Assembly: GCF_051014445.1 (NCBI RefSeq)
Contig: NW_027488366.1
Span: 18,990,001 to 19,054,000, forward strand
Reading direction: 5' to 3'
Source: Colletes latitarsis
Lineage: Eukaryota; Arthropoda; Insecta; Hymenoptera; Colletidae
DNA: 64,000 nt
In this document: positions 49,944-61,405 of the stretch, piece by piece
Layout: each line of letters begins with the position of its first letter
Position numbering within the stretch: position 1 is the stretch's first letter
Notes under the pieces: model-generated
What the model was told of the DNA's origin: nothing
Seen by the model: the letters and a program-made list of their open reading frames with translations, nothing else
Database searches by the model: none
Translations under genes and position numbers: made by a program

Positions 49944-50788
49944 CTAAAATACTATTCGGAACCAGCTTCTATTGACTGTTTCAGTGTGGTACCACATTAC
50001 TACGTGATACAAACCAGGAATAGGCCAGGATCTGGCCATCAAGTATGCGAGAAATGCGAAGGTACGAGCCAGATGAGGGCAAATCCCAGACCTAACCGAG
50101 ATATAACCGGCAATATCCTCTAAAATATTAATCGAAACTAGGTTTAATTGACTGTTTCGGTGTGGAACGTAATTATTACGTGATCCAAACCAGAAAAAAC
50201 CCAGCATCTGGCCAACAAGTATGCGAAAAACGCGAAAGTATGAGCCAGATGATTGCAAATACCAGAACTAACGCGGGAATAGCCAGCGTTGTCCTCTAAA
50301 ATACTATTCGGGTCCAGCTTTTATTGACTGTTTTAGTGTGGTACCACATTACTACGTGATCCAAACCAGAAAAAGCCCAGAATCTGGCCAACATGTACGC
50401 GAAAAATGCGAAGGTACGAGCCAGATGATTGCAAATACCAGAACTAACCGAGACATAACCTGCGTCATCCTCTAAAATTTTAATCGCAACCAGGTTTAAT
50501 TGACTGTTTCAGTGTAGTACCACATTACTACGTGATCCTAACAATAGAAAAACACAGGATCTGGCCATTCAAGTATGCGAAAAATGCGAAAGTACGGGCC
50601 AGATGAGGGCAAATCCCAGACCTAACCGAGACATAACCAGCGTTATCCTCTAAAATATTAATCGCAACCAGGTTTAATTGACTGTTTCAGTGTGGTCCCA
50701 CATTACTACTTGGTCCAAGCCAGAACAAGGCCAGGATCTGGCCAACAAGTATGCGAGAAATGCGAAGGTACGAGCCAGATGAGGGCAA
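49944..50788. repeat. Delta flank X, copy 1
   Basis: This matches 58227-59071 at an offset of 8283 bp, which equals one 3701-bp unit plus one 4582-bp spacing. Shared rare sites are ACCAGGAATAGGCCAGG (50015 and 58297), GGCCATCAAG, AACGCGGGAATAGCC (50270 and 58553) and AACATGTACGCG. It serves as a five-monomer linker in front of a delta unit and is absent between delta copies 1 and 2. Confidence 0.85.
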
Positions 50789-53700
50789 ATCCCAGATCTA
50801 ACCGAGATATAACCGGCAATATCCTCTAAAATATTAATCGAAACTAGGTTTAATTGACTGTTTCGGTGTGGAACGTAATTATTACGTCATCCAAACCAGA
50901 AAAAACCCAGCATCTGGCCAACAAGTATGCGAAAAAAGCGAAAGTATGTGCAAGATGATTGCAAATACCAGAACTAACCGAGACATAGCCAGCGTTATCC
51001 TCTAAAATACTATTCGGAACCAGCTTCTATTGACTGTTTCAGTGTAGTACCACATTACTACGTGATACAAACCAGAAAAAGGCCAGGATCTGGCCAACAA
51101 GTATGCGAGAAATGCGAAAGTACGAACCAAATGAGGGCAAATCCCAGACCTAACCGAGACATAACCGGCGTTATCCTCTAAAATATTAATCGCAACCAGG
51201 TTTAATTGACTGTTCAGGTGTGGAACCTCATTACTACGGGATCCAAACCAGAAAAAACCCAGCATCTGGCAAACAAGTATGCGAAAGAAGCGAAAGTATG
51301 AGCCAGATGATTGCGAATACCAGAACTAACCCAGACATAACCAGCGTTATCCTCTAAAACACTAATCGGAACCAGCTTTTATTGACCGTTTCAGTGAGGT
51401 ACCTCATTACTACGTGGTCCAAACCAGAAAAAACCCAGGATCTGGCCAACAAGTATGCGAAAAATGCGAAAGTACGGGCCAGATGAGGGCCAATCCCAGA
51501 CCTAACCGAGACATAACCAGCGTTGTCCTCTAAAATACTATTCGGAACTAGCTTCTATTGACTGTTTCAGTGTGGTACCACATTACTACGTGATCCAAAC
51601 CAGAAAAAGCCCAGGATCTGGCCAACAAGTATGCGAAAAATGCGAAAGTACGGGCCAGATGAGGGCCAATCCCAGACCTAACCGAGACATAACCAGCGTT
51701 GTCCTCTAAAATACTATTCGGAACTAGCTTCTATTGACTGTTTCAGTGTGGTACCACATTACTACGTGATACAAACCAGAAAAAGCCCAGGATCTGGCCA
51801 ACAAGTATGCTAAAATGCGAAAGTACGAGCCAGATGAGGGCACATCCCAGACCTAACCAAGACATAACCGGCGTTATCCTCTAAAATATTAATCGCAACC
51901 AGCTTTTATTGACTGTTTCAGTGTGGTACCACATTACTGCGTGATCCAAACCAGAAAAAGCCCAGGATCTGGCCAACAAGTATGCGAAAAATGCGAAAGT
52001 ACGGGCCAGATGAGGGCAAATCCCAGACCTAACCGAGACATAACCAGCGTGATCCTCTAAAATACTATTCGGAACTAGCTTCTATTGACTGGTTCAGTGT
52101 GGTACCACATTACTACGTGATACAAACCAGAAAAAGCCCAGGATCTGGCCAACAAGTATGCGAAAAATGCGAAAGTACGAGCCAGATGGGGGCAAATCCC
52201 AGACCTAACCGAGACATAACCGGCGTTATCCTCTAAAATATTAATCGCAACCAGGTTTAATTGACTGTTTCGGTGTGGAACCTCATTACTACGGGATCCA
52301 AACCAGAAAAAACCCAGGATCTTGCCAACAAATATGCGAAAAACGCGAAAGTATGGGCCAGATGATTGCAAATACCAGAACTAACCCAGACATAGCCAGC
52401 GTTATCCTCTAAAATACTATTCGGAACCAGCTTCTATTGACTGTTTCAGTGTGGTACCACATTACTACGTGATCCAAATCAGCAAAAAGCCTAGGATCTG
52501 GCCAACAAGAATGCAAAAATGCGAAACTACGGGCCAGGTGAGGGCAAATCCCAGACCTAACCGAGACATAACCAGCGTTATCCTCTAAAATATTAATCGC
52601 AACCAGGTTTAATTGACTGCTTCGGTGTAGTACCGCATTACTACGTGATACAAACCAGAAAAAGGCCAGGATCTTGCCAATAAGTAAGCGAAAATTGCGA
52701 AAGTACGAGCCAGATGAGGGCAAATCCCAGACCTAACCGAGAAATAACCGGAGATATCCTCTAAAATATTAATCGAAACCAGGTTTAATTGACTGTTTCA
52801 GTGTGGTCCCACATTACTACGTGATCCAAAGCAGAAGAAGCCCAGGATCTGGCCAGCAAGTATGCGGAAAATGCGAAAGTACGAGCCGGATGAGGGCAAA
52901 TCCCAGACCTAACCGAGACATAACCGGCGTTATCCTCTAAAATATTAATCGCAACCAGGTTTAATTGACTGTTTCGGTGTGGAACCTCGTTACTACGGGA
53001 TCCTAACCAGAAAAAACCCAGGATCTGGCCAACAAATATGCGAGAAATGCGAAAGTACGAGCCAGATGAGGGCAAATCCCAGCCCTAACCGAGACATAAC
53101 CGGCTTTATCCTCTAAAATATTAGTCGCAACCAGGTTTAATTGACTGTTTCAGTGTGGTACCACATTACTACGTGATCCTAACAATAGAAAAACACAGGA
53201 TCTGGCCATTCAAGTATGCGAAAAATGCGAAAGTACTGGCCAGATGAGGGGAAATCCCAGACCTAACCGAGATATAACCGGCAATATCCTCTAAAATATT
53301 AATCGAATCCGGGTTTAATTGACTGCTTCGGTGCGGTATGCCATTATTACGGGATACAAACCAGGAAAAACCCAGGATCTGGTCAACAAGTATGCGAAAA
53401 ATGCGAAAGTTCGAGCCAGATGAGGACAAATCCCAGACCTAACCGAGACATAACCGGCGTTATCCTCTAAAATATTAATCGCAACCAGGTTTAATTGACT
53501 GTTTCAGTGTGGTCCCACATTACTACTACGATCCTAACCAGAAAAAACCCAGGATCTGGCCAACATATATGCGAAAAACGCGAAAGTATGAGCCAGATGA
53601 TTGCAAATACCATTACTAACCCAGACATAGCCAGCGTTATCCTCTAAAATACTATTCGGAACCAGCTTTTATTGACTGTTTCAGTGTGGTACCACAATAC

Positions 53701-54489
53701 TACGTGATCCTAACAATAGAAGAACACAGGATCTGGCCATTCAAGTATACGAAAAATGCGAAAGTGCGGGCCAGATGAGGGCAAATCCCAGACCTAACCG
53801 AGATATAACCGGCACTATCCTCTAAAATATTAATAGAAACCAGGTTTAATTGACTGTTTCGGTGTGGAATGTCATTATTACGGGATCCAAACCAGGAAAA
53901 TCCTAGGATCTGGCCAACAAGTATGCGAAAAATGCGAAAGTACGAGCCAGATGAGGGCAAATCCCAGACCTAACCGAAACATAACCAGCGTTATCCTCTA
54001 AAATACTAATCAGGACCAACTTTTATTGACTGTCTCAGTGTGGTACCACATTACTATGTGATCCGAACCAGAAAAAGCCCAGGATCTGGCCAACAAGTAT
54101 GCGAGAAATGCGATTGGTACGAGACAGATGAGGGCAAATCCCAGCCCTAACCGAGACATAACCGGCGTTATCCTCTAAAATATTATTCGCAACCAGGTTT
54201 AATTGACTGTTTCGGTGTGGCACCTCATTACTACGGAATCCAAACCAGAAAAAACCCAGGATCTGGCCAACACATATGAGAAAAACGCGAAAGCATGAGC
54301 CAGATGATTGCAAATACCAGAACTAACCCAGACATAACCAGCGTTATCCTCTAAAACTCTAATCGGAACCAGCTTTTATTGACTGTTTCAGTGAGGTACC
54401 TCATTACTACGTGGTCCAAACCAGAAAAAACCCAGGATCTGGCCAACAAGTATGCGAAAAATGCGAAAGTACGGGCCAGATGAGGGCCA
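50789..54489. repeat. Higher-order repeat delta, copy 1 (21-mer)
   Basis: A 3701-bp unit (21 monomers plus 5 bases). Copy 2 follows at exactly this offset. Internal length changes come from indels, including the 2-bp-longer TAACAATAG monomers and short monomers near 51810. Markers include TACGTCATCC at 50884, CCAAATGAGGG at 51127, GCACATCCC, CTGGTTCAG at 52089, GAAATAACCGGAGATATCC, and CCGAACCAG at 54062. The second half (52.7-54.4 kb) is more diverse than other regions. Confidence 0.9.
53180..53188. repeat. TAACAATAG marker of a rare monomer form
   Basis: TAACAATAG followed by AAAAACACAGG and GGCCATTCAAG marks a monomer form about 2 bp longer than usual in that stretch. I located it at 29241, 47722, 50539, 53180, 53711, 56881, 57412, 58822 and 62342, and not in the first 29 kb. 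It is mostly tied to delta units, with single cases at the beta-gamma transition and in the terminal segment. Confidence 0.85.
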
Positions 54490-57400
54490 ATCCCAGATCT
54501 AACCGAGATATAACCGGCAATATCCTCTAAAATATTAATCGAAACTAGGTTTAATTGACTGTTTCGGTGTGGAACGTAATTATTACGTCATCCAAACCAG
54601 AAAAAACCCAGCATCTGGCCAACAAGTATGCGAAAAAAGCGAAAGTATGTGCAAGATGATTGCAAATACCAGAACTAACCGAGACATAGCCAGCGTTATC
54701 CTCTAAAATACTATTCGGAACCAGCTTCTATTGACTGTTTCAGTGTAGTACCACATTACTACGTGATACAAACCAGAAAAAGGCCAGGATCTGGCCAACA
54801 AGTATGCGAGAAATGCGAAAGTACGAACCAAATGAGGGCAAATCCCAGACCTAACCGAGACATAACCGGCGTTATCCTCTAAAATATTAATCGCAACCAG
54901 GTTTAATTGACTGTTCAGGTGTGGAACCTCATTACTACGGGATCCAAACCAGAAAAAACCCAGCATCTGGCAAACAAGTATGCGAAAGAAGCGAAAGTAT
55001 GAGCCAGATGATTGCGAATACCAGAACTAACCCAGACATAACCAGCGTTATCCTCTAAAACACTAATCGGAACCAGCTTTTATTGACCGTTTCAGTGAGG
55101 TACCTCATTACTACGTGGTCCAAACCAGAAAAAACCCAGGATCTGGCCAACAAGTATGCGAAAAATGCGAAAGTACGGGCCAGATGAGGGCCAATCCCAG
55201 ACCTAACCGAGACATAACCAGCGTTGTCCTCTAAAATACTATTCGGAACTAGCTTCTATTGACTGTTTCAGTGTGGTACCACATTACTACGTGATCCAAA
55301 CCAGAAAAAGCCCAGGATCTGGCCAACAAGTATGCGAAAAATGCGAAAGTACGGGCCAGATGAGGGCCAATCCCAGACCTAACCGAGACATAACCAGCGT
55401 TGTCCTCTAAAATACTATTCGGAACTAGCTTCTATTGACTGTTTCAGTGTGGTACCACATTACTACGTGATACAAACCAGAAAAAGCCCAGGATCTGGCC
55501 AACAAGTATGCGAAAATGCGAAAGTACGAGCCAGATGAGGGCACATCCCAGACCTAACCAAGACATAACCGGCGTTATCCTCTAAAATATTAATCGCAAC
55601 CAGCTTTTATTGACTGTTTCAGTGTGGTACCACATTACTGCGTGATCCAAACCAGAAAAAGCCCAGGATCTGGCCAACAAGTATGCGAAAAATGCGAAAG
55701 TACGGGCCAGATGAGGGCAAATCCCAGACCTAACCGAGACATAACCAGCGTGATCCTCTAAAATACTATTCGGAACTAGCTTCTATTGACTGGTTCAGTG
55801 TGGTACCACATTACTACGTGATACAAACCAGAAAAAGCCCAGGATCTGGCCAACAAGTATGCGAAAAATGCGAAAGTACGAGCCAGATGGGGGCAAATCC
55901 CAGACCTAACCGAGACATAACCGGCGTTATCCTCTAAAATATTAATCGCAACCAGGTTTAATTGACTGTTTCGGTGTGGAACCTCATTACTACGGGATCC
56001 AAACCAGAAAAAACCCAGGATCTTGCCAACAAATATGCGAAAAACGCGAAAGTATGGGCCAGATGATTGCAAATACCAGAACTAACCCAGACATAGCCAG
56101 CGTTATCCTCTAAAATACTATTCGGAACCAGCTTCTATTGACTGTTTCAGTGTGGTACCACATTACTACGTGATCCAAATCAGCAAAAAGCCTAGGATCT
56201 GGCCAACAAGAATGCAAAAATGCGAAACTACGGGCCAGGTGAGGGCAAATCCCAGACCTAACCGAGACATAACCAGCGTTATCCTCTAAAATATTAATCG
56301 CAACCAGGTTTAATTGACTTCTTCGGTGTAGTACCGCATTACTACGTGATACAAACCAGAAAAAGGCCAGGATCTTGCCAATAAGTAAGCGAAAATTGCG
56401 AAAGTACGAGCCAGATGAGGGCAAATCCCAGACCTAACCGAGAAATAACCGGAGATATCCTCTAAAATATTAATCGAAACCAGGTTTAATTGACTGTTTC
56501 AGTGTGGTCCCACATTACGACGTGATCCAAAGCAGAAGAAGCCCAGGATCTGGCCAGCAAGTATGCGGAAAATGCGAAAGTACGAGCCGGATGAGGGCAA
56601 ATCCCAGACCTAACCGAGACATAACCGGCGTTATCCTCTAAAATATTAATCGCAACCAGGTTTAATTGACTGTTTCGGTGTGGAACCTCGTTACTACGGG
56701 ATCCTAACCAGAAAAAACCCAGGATCTGGCCAACAAATATGCGAGAAATGCGAAAGTACGAGCCAGATGAGGGCAAATCCCAGCCCTAACCGAGACATAA
56801 CCGGCTTTATCCTCTAAAATATTAGTCGCAACCAGGTTTAATTGACTGTTTCAGTGTGGTACCACATTACTACGTGATCCTAACAATAGAAAAACACAGG
56901 ATCTGGCCATTCAAGTATGCGAAAAATGCGAAAGTACTGGCCAGATGAGGGGAAATCCCAGACCTAACCGAGATATAACCGGCAATATCCTCTAAAATAT
57001 TAATCGAATCCGGGTTTAATTGACTGCTTCGGTGCGGTATGCCATTATTACGGGATACAAACCAGGAAAAACCCAGGATCTGGTCAACAAGTATGCGAAA
57101 AATGCGAAAGTTCGAGCCAGATGAGGACAAATCCCAGACCTAACCGAGACATAACCGGCGTTATCCTCTAAAATATTAATCGCAACCAGGTTTAATTGAC
57201 TGTTTCAGTGTGGTCCCACATTACTACTACGATCCTAACCAGAAAAAACCCAGGATCTGGCCAACATATATGCGAAAAACGCGAAAGTATGAGCCAGATG
57301 ATTGCAAATACCATTACTAACCCAGACATAGCCAGCGTTATCCTCTAAAATACTATTCGGAACCAGCTTTTATTGACTGTTTCAGTGTGGTACCACAATA

Positions 57401-58134
57401 CTACGTGATCCTAACAATAGAAGAACACAGGATCTGGCCATTCAAGTATACGAAAAATGCGAAAGTGCGGGCCAGATGAGGGCAAATCCCAGACCTAACC
57501 GAGATATAACCGGCACTATCCTCTAAAATATTAATAGAAACCAGGTTTAATTGACTGTTTCGGTGTGGAATGTCATTATTACGGGATCCAAACCAGGAAA
57601 ATCCTAGGATCTGGCCAACAAGTATGCGAAAAATGCGAAAGTACGAGCCAGATGAGGGCAAATCCCAGACCTAACCGAAACATAACCAGCGTTATCCTCT
57701 AAAATACTAATCGGGACCAACTTTTATTGACTGTCTCAGTGTGGTACCACATTACTATGTGATCCGAACCAGAAAAAGCCCAGGATCTGGCCAACAAGTA
57801 TGCGAGAAATGCGATTGGTACGAGACAGATGAGGGCAAATCCCAGCCCTAACCGAGACATAACCGGCGTTATCCTCTAAAATATTATTCGCAACCAGGTT
57901 TAATTGACTGTTTCGGTGTGGCACCTCATTACTACGGAATCCAAACCAGAAAAAACCCAGGATCTGGCCAACACATATGAGAAAAACGCGAAAGCATGAG
58001 CCAGATGATTGCAAATACCAGAACTAACCCAGACATAACCAGCGTTATCCTCTAAAACTCTAATCGGAACCAGCTTTTATTGACTGTTTCAGTGAGGTAC
58101 CTCATTACTACGTTGTCCAAACCAGAAAAAACCC
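54490..58134. repeat. Higher-order repeat delta, copy 2
   Basis: Near-identical to copy 1 at offset 3701 until about 58134, where CCCAGGATCTGG of copy 1 is replaced by CCCAGCATCTGG and a different monomer follows. Private changes include TTGACTTCTTCGG near 56317 and CATTACGACG near 56513. A monomer near 55515 reads TATGCGAAAATGCG where copy 1 has TATGCTAAAATGCG. Confidence 0.9.
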
Positions 58135-59071
58135 AGCATCTGGCCAACAAGTATGCGAAAAAAGCGAAAGTATGAGCAAGATGATTGCAAATACCAGAAC
58201 TAACCAGACATAGCCAGCGTTATCCTCTAGAATACTATTCGGAACCGGCATCTATTGACTGTTTCAGTGTGGTACCACATTACTACGTGATACAAACCAG
58301 GAATAGGCCAGGATCTGGCCATCAAGTATGCGAGAAATGCGAAGGTACGAGCCAGATGAGGGCAAATCCCAGACCTAACCGAGATATAACCGGCAATATC
58401 CTCTAAAATATTAATCGAAACTAGGTTTAATTGACTGTTTCGGTGTGGAACGTAATTATTACGTGATCCAAACCAGAAAAAACCCAGCATCTGGCCAACA
58501 AGTATGCGAAAAACGCGAAAGTATGAGCCAGATGATTGCAAATACCAGAACTAACGCGGGAATAGCCAGCGTTGTCCTCTAAAATACTATTCGGGTCCAG
58601 CTTTTATTGACTGTTTTAGTGTGGTACCACATTACTACGTGATCCAAACCAGAAAAAGCCCAGAATCTGGCCAACATGTACGCGAAAAATGCGAAGGTAC
58701 GAGCCAGATGACTGCAAATACCAGAACTAACCGAGACATAACCTGCGTCATCCTCTAAAATTTTAATCGCAACCAGGTTTAATTGACTGTTTCAGTGTAG
58801 TACCACATTTCTACGTGATCCTAACAATAGAAAAACACAGGATCTGGCCATTCAAGTATGCGAAAAATGCGAAAGTACGGGCCAGATGAGGGCAAATCCC
58901 AGACCTAACCGAGACATAACCAGCGTTATCCTCTAAAATATTAATCGCAACCAGGTTTAATTGACTGTTTCAGTGTGGTCCCACATTACTACTTGGTCCA
59001 AGCCAGAACAAGGCCAGGATCTGGCCAACAAGTATGCGAGAAATGCGAAGGTACGAGCCAGATGAGGGCAA
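58135..59071. repeat. Linker monomer and delta flank X, copy 2
   Basis: This begins with a B-type 3' part that has lost one base (CTAACCAGACATAGCC at 58200), giving a 175-bp monomer. From 58227 it matches 49944-50788 at offset 8283. It separates delta copies 2 and 3, so spacing between their matching sites is 4582 bp instead of 3701. Private changes include TACCACATTTCTACG near 58801 and GATGACTGCAAATACC near 58727. Confidence 0.85.
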
Positions 59072-61405
59072 ATCCCAGATCTAACCGAGATATAACCGGC
59101 AATATCCTCTAAAATATTAATCGAAACTAGGTTTAATTGACTGTTTCGGTGTTGAACGTAATTATTACGTCATCCAAACCAGAAAAAACCCAGCATCTGG
59201 CCAACAAGTATGCGAAAAAAGCGAAAGTATGTGCAAGATGATTGCAAATACCAGAACTAACCCAGACATAGCCAGCGTTATCCTCTAAAATACTATTCGG
59301 AACCAGCTTCTATTGACTGTTTCAGTGTAGTACCACATTACTACGTGATACAAACCAGAAAAAGGCCAGGATCTGGCCAACAAGTATGCGAGAAATGCGA
59401 AAGTACGAACCAAATGAGGGCAAATCCCAGACCTAACCGAGACATAACCGGCGTTATCCTCTAAAATATTAATCGCAACCAGGTTTAATTGACTGTTCAG
59501 GTGTGGAACCTCATTACTACGGGATCCAAACCAGAAAAAACCCAGCATCTGGCAAACAAGTATGCGAAAGAAGCGAAAGTATGAGCCAGATGATTGCGAA
59601 TACCAGAACTAACCCAGACATAACCAGCGTTATCCTCTAAAACACTAATCGGAACCAGCTTTTATTGACCGTTTCAGTGAGGTACCTCATTACTACGTGG
59701 TCCAAACCAGAAAAAACCCAGGATCTGGCCAACAAGTATGCGAAAAATGCGAAAGTACGGGCCAGATGAGGGCCAATCCCAGACCTAACCGAGACATAAC
59801 CAGCGTTGTCCTCTAAAATACTATTCGGAACTAGCTTCTATTGACTGTTTCAGTGTGGTACCACATTACTACGTGATCCAAACCAGAAAAAGCCCAGGAT
59901 CTGGCCAACAAGTATGCGAAAAATGCGAAAGTACGGGCCAGATGAGGGCCAATCCCAGACCTAACCGAGACATAACCAGCGTTGTCCTCTAAAATACTAT
60001 TCGGAACTAGCTTCTATTGACTGTTTCAGTGTGGTACCACATTACTACGTGATACAAACCAGAAAAAGCCCAGGATCTGGCCAACAAGTATGCGAAAATG
60101 CGAAAGTACGAGCCAGATGAGGGCACATCCCAGACCTAACCAAGACATAACCGGCGTTATCCTCTAAAATATTAATCGCAACCAGCTTTTATTGACTGTT
60201 TCAGTGTGGTACCACATTACTGCGTGATCCAAACCAGAAAAAGCCCAGGATCTGGCCAACAAGTATGCGAAAAATGCGAAAGTACGGGCCAGATGAGGGC
60301 AAATCCCAGACCTAACCGAGACATAACCAGCGTGATCCTCTAAAATACTATTCGGAACTAGCTTCTATTGACTGGTTCAGTGTGGTACCACATTACTACG
60401 TGATACAAACCAGAAAAAGCCCAGGATCTGGCCAACAAGTATGCGAAAAATGCGAAAGTACGAGCCAGATGGGGGCAAATCCCAGACCTAACCGAGACAT
60501 AACCGGCGTTATCCTCTAAAATATTAATCGCAACCAGGTTTAATTGACTGTTTCGGTGTGGAACCTCATTACTACGGGATCCAAACCAGAAAAAACCCAG
60601 GATCTTGCCAACAAATATGCGAAAAACGCGAAAGTATGGGCCAGATGATTGCAAATACCAGAACTAACCCAGACATAGCCAGCGTTATCCTCTAAAATAC
60701 TATTCGGAACCAGCTTCTATTGACTGTTTCAGTGTGGTACCACATTACTACGTGATCCAAATCAGCAAAAAGCCTAGGATCTGGCCAACAAGAATGCAAA
60801 AATGCGAAACTACGGGCCAGGTGAGGGCAAATCCCAGACCTAACCGAGACATAACCAGCGTTATCCTCTAAAATATTAATCGCAACCAGGTTTAATTGAC
60901 TGCTTCGGTGTAGTACCGCATTACTACGTGATACAAACCAGAAAAAGGCCAGGATCTTGCCAATAAGTAAGCGAAAATTGCGAAAGTACGAGCCAGATGA
61001 GGGCAAATCCCAGACCTAACCGAGAAATAACCGGAGATATCCTCTAAAATATTAATCGAAACCAGGTTTAATTGACTGTTTCAGTGTGGTCCCACATTAC
61101 TACGTGATCCAAAGCAGAAGAAGCCCAGGATCTGGCCAGCAAGTATGCGGAAAATGCGAAAGTACGAGCCGGATGAGGGCAAATCCCAGACCTAACCGAG
61201 ACATAACCGGCGTTATCCTCTAAAATATTAATCGCAACCAGGTTTAATTGACTGCTTCGGTGTGGAACCTCGTTACTACGGGATCCTAACCAGAAAAAAC
61301 CCAGGATCTGGCCAACAAATATGCGAGAAATGCGAAAGTACGAGCCAGATGAGGGCAAATCCCAGCCCTAACCGAGACATAACCGGCTTTATCCTCTAAA
61401 ATATT
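59072..61405. repeat. Higher-order repeat delta, copy 3, partial
   Basis: This matches copy 1 from 50789 (offset 8283) and copy 2 from 54490 (offset 4582) for about 2.3 kb. It ends near 61405, after AACCGGCTTTATCC, where copies 1 and 2 continue with ATTAGTCGCAACCAGG and this copy has ATTAATCGCAACCGGGATTAA. The more diverse second half of the unit is missing. GTTGAACGTAATTATTACG near 59152 is a private change. Confidence 0.88.
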
